Assembly: GCA_016110215.1 (NCBI GenBank) | Contig: JADWQD010000021.1 | Location: 1-64,000 of the forward strand | DNA length: 64,000 bases | Origin: Capronia americana | Lineage: Eukaryota > Ascomycota > Eurotiomycetes > Chaetothyriales > Herpotrichiellaceae | Direction of reading: 5' to 3' | Part shown: one piece after another, positions 60,142 through 64,000 of the stretch | Layout of the letters: each line of letters begins with the position of its first letter | Position numbering within the stretch: position 1 is the stretch's first letter | The notes under the pieces: model-generated | Database searches by the model: none | Told to the model about the DNA's origin: nothing | Seen by the model: only the letters and a program-made list of their open reading frames with translations | Program-made: the position numbers and the translations under genes

Positions 60142-62102
60142 GTGTGTGCATCTACTAGACATTCGATGATGACCTCTTGGCCGGTATTACGAGACCAAAC
60201 GGATCGACAGAAGGCCTTCGAATCTATTATGATGACCGGAGTGGTGGCATATTTCGAGACGCAGCTCTTCTGATTACCAAGTTCTGACGGCCTGCATTGA
60301 GAGATACCCCTAACGACCCTTCCTCTTCTGACATTTGTTGCCTGATGTGTTGATGGATTGTTGACGACTGCATGCACTTGGGCCACGACTTCTTGTTTCT
60401 GATGCATACGGCGTACAGTGTTGAGCGTTTAGCGGCGGTCTTCTGGGCGCATTACGAATCGAAATACCCACGATTAATTCATGATCATGTCGTTTATATA
60501 TGAAAGGCTTGGCATTGGAATCTTGCTTCAGACGATGCTCTGTGGCCTCAATCAAGGAATTCGCTCCTCAACGTCTGTGATTCACGGCTTTGGCTTGTCT
60601 GTTTGTCACCTGAAGATAGACAAGCTCCCCGCTGCTTGACGTTGCTGTTTTTCACCTCGTGCAGCGCAAGTACTAGCTAAATGGAGATCAGAACTGCATT
60701 CCAAGCTTTCTTGTCTGCATTGCAACACAGAAGCTCGACCACTCCTCCGCTGCGCGAGGGGCGGACTCCCTGAGCACCCTCACGGTTCCGTTGTCGAGCC
60801 AGACTTGATCATTGCTCAAGGTGAACCCGGAGCCGCGGCAAAAGTGCAAGCTTTGCCAAGGCCCTAATCCCTTCTGGAGCTTGGGTTCGCGTGTCTGTCG
60901 AGGTCGTGCGAGGTCTAGCAGCAAAGGTCGCGTGTTTCCTCGGTCTCAAAGGAGCAGATACATACGCAGAGTGTGCAATTGACTCAGCCTCACCATGGTT
61001 GCACCAAGGGACCGGGCAGAACGACTTCTGTGCGCCGACGAGAATCCACGACGCGTCGGTGATAAAGGAACATACCATGATTTCGCGCCCTGCGCGAAAC
61101 TAAGCGGTGTCACTAAATTTCCGGCGCGAGGGCGACAGATGTAGGTACCCGGGTCTATTTGTAAAGAAATCCCATGTCAGCCTCGCCCCTGTGGACCTCC
61201 AACGGGCTGGGGATGGGATCTCACAGATACCCGGCCGATAGCAAACATTTTGAAGTCGGCCTTGACGTGCTCTAGAAAGGCCCGATCTGATCGAGATCTT
61301 GACCGCGTTAGCTATGAGTGATGGCCGTGCTTTCTCTTGAAACTCTCGGAGTGGAGGCTTTGGCGTCACACAGCATGTAGCTCTGCGAGCTGTGGTGTGT
61401 TTCGTGTCCTTCTCAACATCCACGCCCACGTGGCAAACTTCTGACCCTACCCAAGATCATCGAGAGGCTAAGGCTGAATATGGCAGACGTAGTGAGGATG
61501 TCACCGTTACAGACACACTTGAGTCCGACGGCGAGGTGCAGGTAGGTGGACTGCAGGTGTGTTGACCCGATGACAGGCTCCCAGAAAGGTGTGAAAAAAT
61601 TGCGTACGAGTCTGGCAGAGAGTGATATCGAGCTTGCATTGGCGATGAGGTTGTGACAGGATGGAGCCGTCCGGCAACAACGAGGCTCCAACAGTGAATT
61701 TCTTGCTGCCGGCAACCTTCAGCCAAGAAGGAAGTCGCAGGTGAGAAGTTGTCCAATTGTCAGTTGCGATGGTCAATTTGTCTTCCTTACCGATACTTGG
61801 ATTTAACCTCTTCGCAACTTCACCTTCGCTTGAGGAATTGACATCAAGTTGGCGACTTCTGACCCTTCTCTCAACACCCCTCGCACTCTTTAAAGCTCTC
61901 TCAATCCTCTCACCATCGCCTCTCACTGTCTTCTGTCTCCCTCTCTCTCATTCTTTTTTCTCCCTCGTTTTCCTTCCACCAATTGTCACCTCTCCTTACC
62001 GTGCCCTGGTCATTACTCCTTTCTCTTGAACACATCAGACCAAGTCCTTCATACGACCGGCCAGGTCATCCGCGCTCTTTTTCACCCACAGTCATTCCCA
62101 CC
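60142..62102. other. Intergenic, 2 kb
   Basis: This is the 3' flank of the C2H2 gene and the promoter and leader of the next gene. Short frames occur on both strands without domain or splice support. The last 250 bases before 62103 are CT-rich. Confidence 0.4.
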
Positions 62103-63937
62103 ATGAGACTCTTCAATTCCGCCCTCCTTCTGGGAGCGGTGTCTGGCCTGTGCCAAGCTGGAGTATTGGGTATCAGACAGGCGTAAGTAGGCAGCTCAGT
62201 CTCAACACGACATGTCACTAATTGATCGCTGCGCAGGCCGGCTCAAACATGCTCTCCAGTAACCATGTGGAACTATGTCACAGTCTACAAAACCGTCACG
62301 AATGTGCCTCCCACGGTCACTATCCTTCTACAAGATCCAAATGCGGTTGCGAGCAGCTGGGCCTCAATTGACACTGCGCAAGTCAGCCAAGAGGTCGTTG
62401 AGGCCCCCGTCTCAGCCAAGCCAATTGGGACAGTGACTTTTGTTGATTCCGTGCGAGTGTCGGGCTTTGAAGCTACAGAGATGTCCAACACTCCTGGTGC
62501 GTCGGTGTTCTACATGTCAAAGTCCGTCACAAGCTCGATGGAACCGACAATTGTTGCGAAAGTCACAACTGTCACAGTTTCTCCACTCCAATTGACCACG
62601 CAGTCGCACCAACAAAATGTCCAAGTCAATACGACCACAGCTACTGCTGCGGGTAGCAACCTCCATAGCGCTTTTACCAGTCCTTATGGCGGCTGGAACG
62701 GCAGTGCCTCGGCTGGCTCTTCACTCTTTGGACCTGCTACAGCAATTAATGGCTCGGCTCCGATTGGCACTGGCGCTTATGAGTCCCTGCCTCTCATACC
62801 GGGGACGGACGTGCAGCCGACACTCACTCAGTCTCAGTGGACTTCTACAGTCACCGAGATCGCCACAGTTTACGCTACCATGCCTGTTGAATCTGTCTAT
62901 GGCTACGATACCACTGCTTATGACTCTGGCAGCGACACCTCTGATGCCGGCGACCTCGAGAAGAGACAAACCTGTGTGTGGATCTCTGCTACTATTGGTG
63001 GTCAAGAGGTGGGTTGGTGTAACAACTGGGCTGGCGGTTCAACATACACTTTCACTTCGTGGGAAACAACCAGTAAGTTTGTCTGGCGTGGCTCCCCAGC
63101 GTCCATTGACTGAACATATTGAAGCTACTCCTGGATTCATTCCTGGCATTGGTACTATCACCCATTCGACCACCTCGGATGGAGCCGTCGCTACAGGCTC
63201 AGTGACAATTCAGACATCGACCCCTTCGATGAGCAACCCGCCACCAGCTCCGACAGCCACCAGTTGTGGTGAAGTCGGCCCCTTCCAGGTTGGAGTAAGT
63301 GATCGTCTCAAGACAAATGGACTTACCTGCTGACCATGAGAAGTTCGACGACCTAATTCCAAATACAAGCAATGCCAGCTTCCTTGGAACGCCGATGATC
63401 CAGAATCCTTATAACTTCTTGGACTGGGGTGATGGGTGGGGATATGTACCTCCACCGAGCGACCCTTTCCCTCCGCAATCCGGCGACCGTCTTGCTCAGT
63501 GGGATCCATCTCTCAAAAATACTGTAATGGGTTCTCCAAATGCTGGTAGCATTCCACCGGGATCAATTGGCGCGTGGATCCGTAACAGTCAACACTACTG
63601 GTTCTCTGCCGATTCGGCGTACGTTGGATGCGACAACGGATCGAGAAATCTGAGCCAGGTGTGTGATTTTGTCGCCACGGCTTACCAGTGGGACAATCAC
63701 ACTCAATCGGAGATTGTTGTGGCAACTCAACATTTCCATATCCCCCCATGCCCGGACCTCATCAATTGCCAGCTCACGATGATCAACTTCAACTACCTGT
63801 TTTACAAGCTATCTACTCTGCAGTTCTATGCCAACGTCCAGGGCCAGGTCGGCAAGTTCTGGATAGACAGTATCGACATGAACTGGTACGACAATAGCTG
63901 CGAGGCTGGTCTGGCCCGTATCGAGCGTCAGTGGTAG
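62103..63937 (+). CDS. Secreted Ser/Thr-rich protein with DUF7371-like domain
   Basis: I read four exons: 62103-62182, 62237-63072, 63125-63294 and 63344-63937, with GT-AG introns of 49-54 nt, giving 559 aa. A signal peptide (MRLFNSALLLGAVSGLCQA) is followed by a Cys-containing segment and a long Ser/Thr/Val-rich region with TVTVSPLQLTT-type repeats, probably O-mannosylated. A KR site (DLEKRQTC) lies near 283. Residues about 350-559 form a beta-rich C-terminal domain beginning CGEVGPFQVGFDDLIPN. It contains MIQNPYNFLDWGDGWGYVPP and then PFPPQSGDRLAQWDPS, a pattern I associate with the fungal domain DUF7371; that is recollection, not a search. Three to four Cys pairs and N-glycosylation sequons (NTSNAS, NGSRNLS, NHT) are visible. 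Its role at the cell surface is unknown. Confidence 0.8.
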
Positions 63938-64000
63938 AGCTGAGGGATGTTAATGGGCAAGCTCGGTATGACTGGCACATACTGGTATGGAAGAGAGCGA
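63938..64000. other. Window end, 3' flank
   Basis: Only 63 bases follow the stop codon at 63935-63937. Nothing further can be said. Confidence 0.5.

Overview
The window is a 64 kb piece of nuclear DNA from a filamentous ascomycete (Pezizomycotina). Genes are moderately dense and separated by 0.2-2.7 kb. Most carry zero to three short introns (about 50-100 nt) with GT-AG or occasionally GC-AG borders and CTAAC-like branch sites. The families present (NACHT-ankyrin and HET-domain proteins, Zn2Cys6 regulators, Atg26, Sro7/Lgl, a Bck1-type MAPKKK) are typical of that subphylum. A Eurotiomycete, perhaps Chaetothyriales, is my guess only; the sequence alone does not fix the order. I saw no rRNA, tRNA, CRISPR array, transposase or long terminal repeat. 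Exon borders below were read by eye from splice motifs, reading frame and family similarity.

Region by region. 0-6 kb: an orphan 279-aa protein and a complete NLR-like protein (NACHT_N domain, NACHT NTPase, ankyrin repeats). 6-14 kb: a Sro7/Lgl WD40 exocytosis protein, an orphan charged protein and a HET-domain protein. 14-22 kb: a Lys/Ala-rich nuclear-looking protein and a 1643-aa MAPKKK of the cell-wall-integrity (Bck1) type. 22-30 kb: a pyruvate decarboxylase with a GC-AG intron and the sterol glucosyltransferase Atg26. 30-38 kb: sparse, with a short Zn2Cys6 protein that lacks the usual regulatory domain and a tiny conserved-looking protein with another GC-AG intron. 37-48 kb: a secreted ferritin-like (Rds1-type) protein, a cluster of microsatellites, a Zn2Cys6 regulator divergent from a dihydroxyacid dehydratase paralog, a membrane-anchored spherulin-like cupin and a small basic protein. 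48-55 kb: a long gene-poor stretch, then three housekeeping genes packed together: sys1 (Golgi), coa6 (mitochondrial) and cog5 (Golgi). 58-64 kb: a two-finger C2H2 regulator and a secreted Thr/Ser-rich cell-surface protein with a C-terminal DUF7371-like domain.

Functional themes are membrane traffic (Sro7, Sys1, Cog5), cell wall and surface (Bck1-type kinase, Rds1-like, spherulin, DUF7371-like), and self/non-self recognition (NLR and HET within 11 kb). Nothing forms an obvious biosynthetic cluster. The pair of a dihydroxyacid dehydratase without a visible mitochondrial presequence and its divergent Zn2Cys6 regulator is the closest to one. The best candidates for undescribed biology are the NLR/HET neighbourhood with its unrecognised neighbours, the dehydratase pair, and several small or orphan genes.
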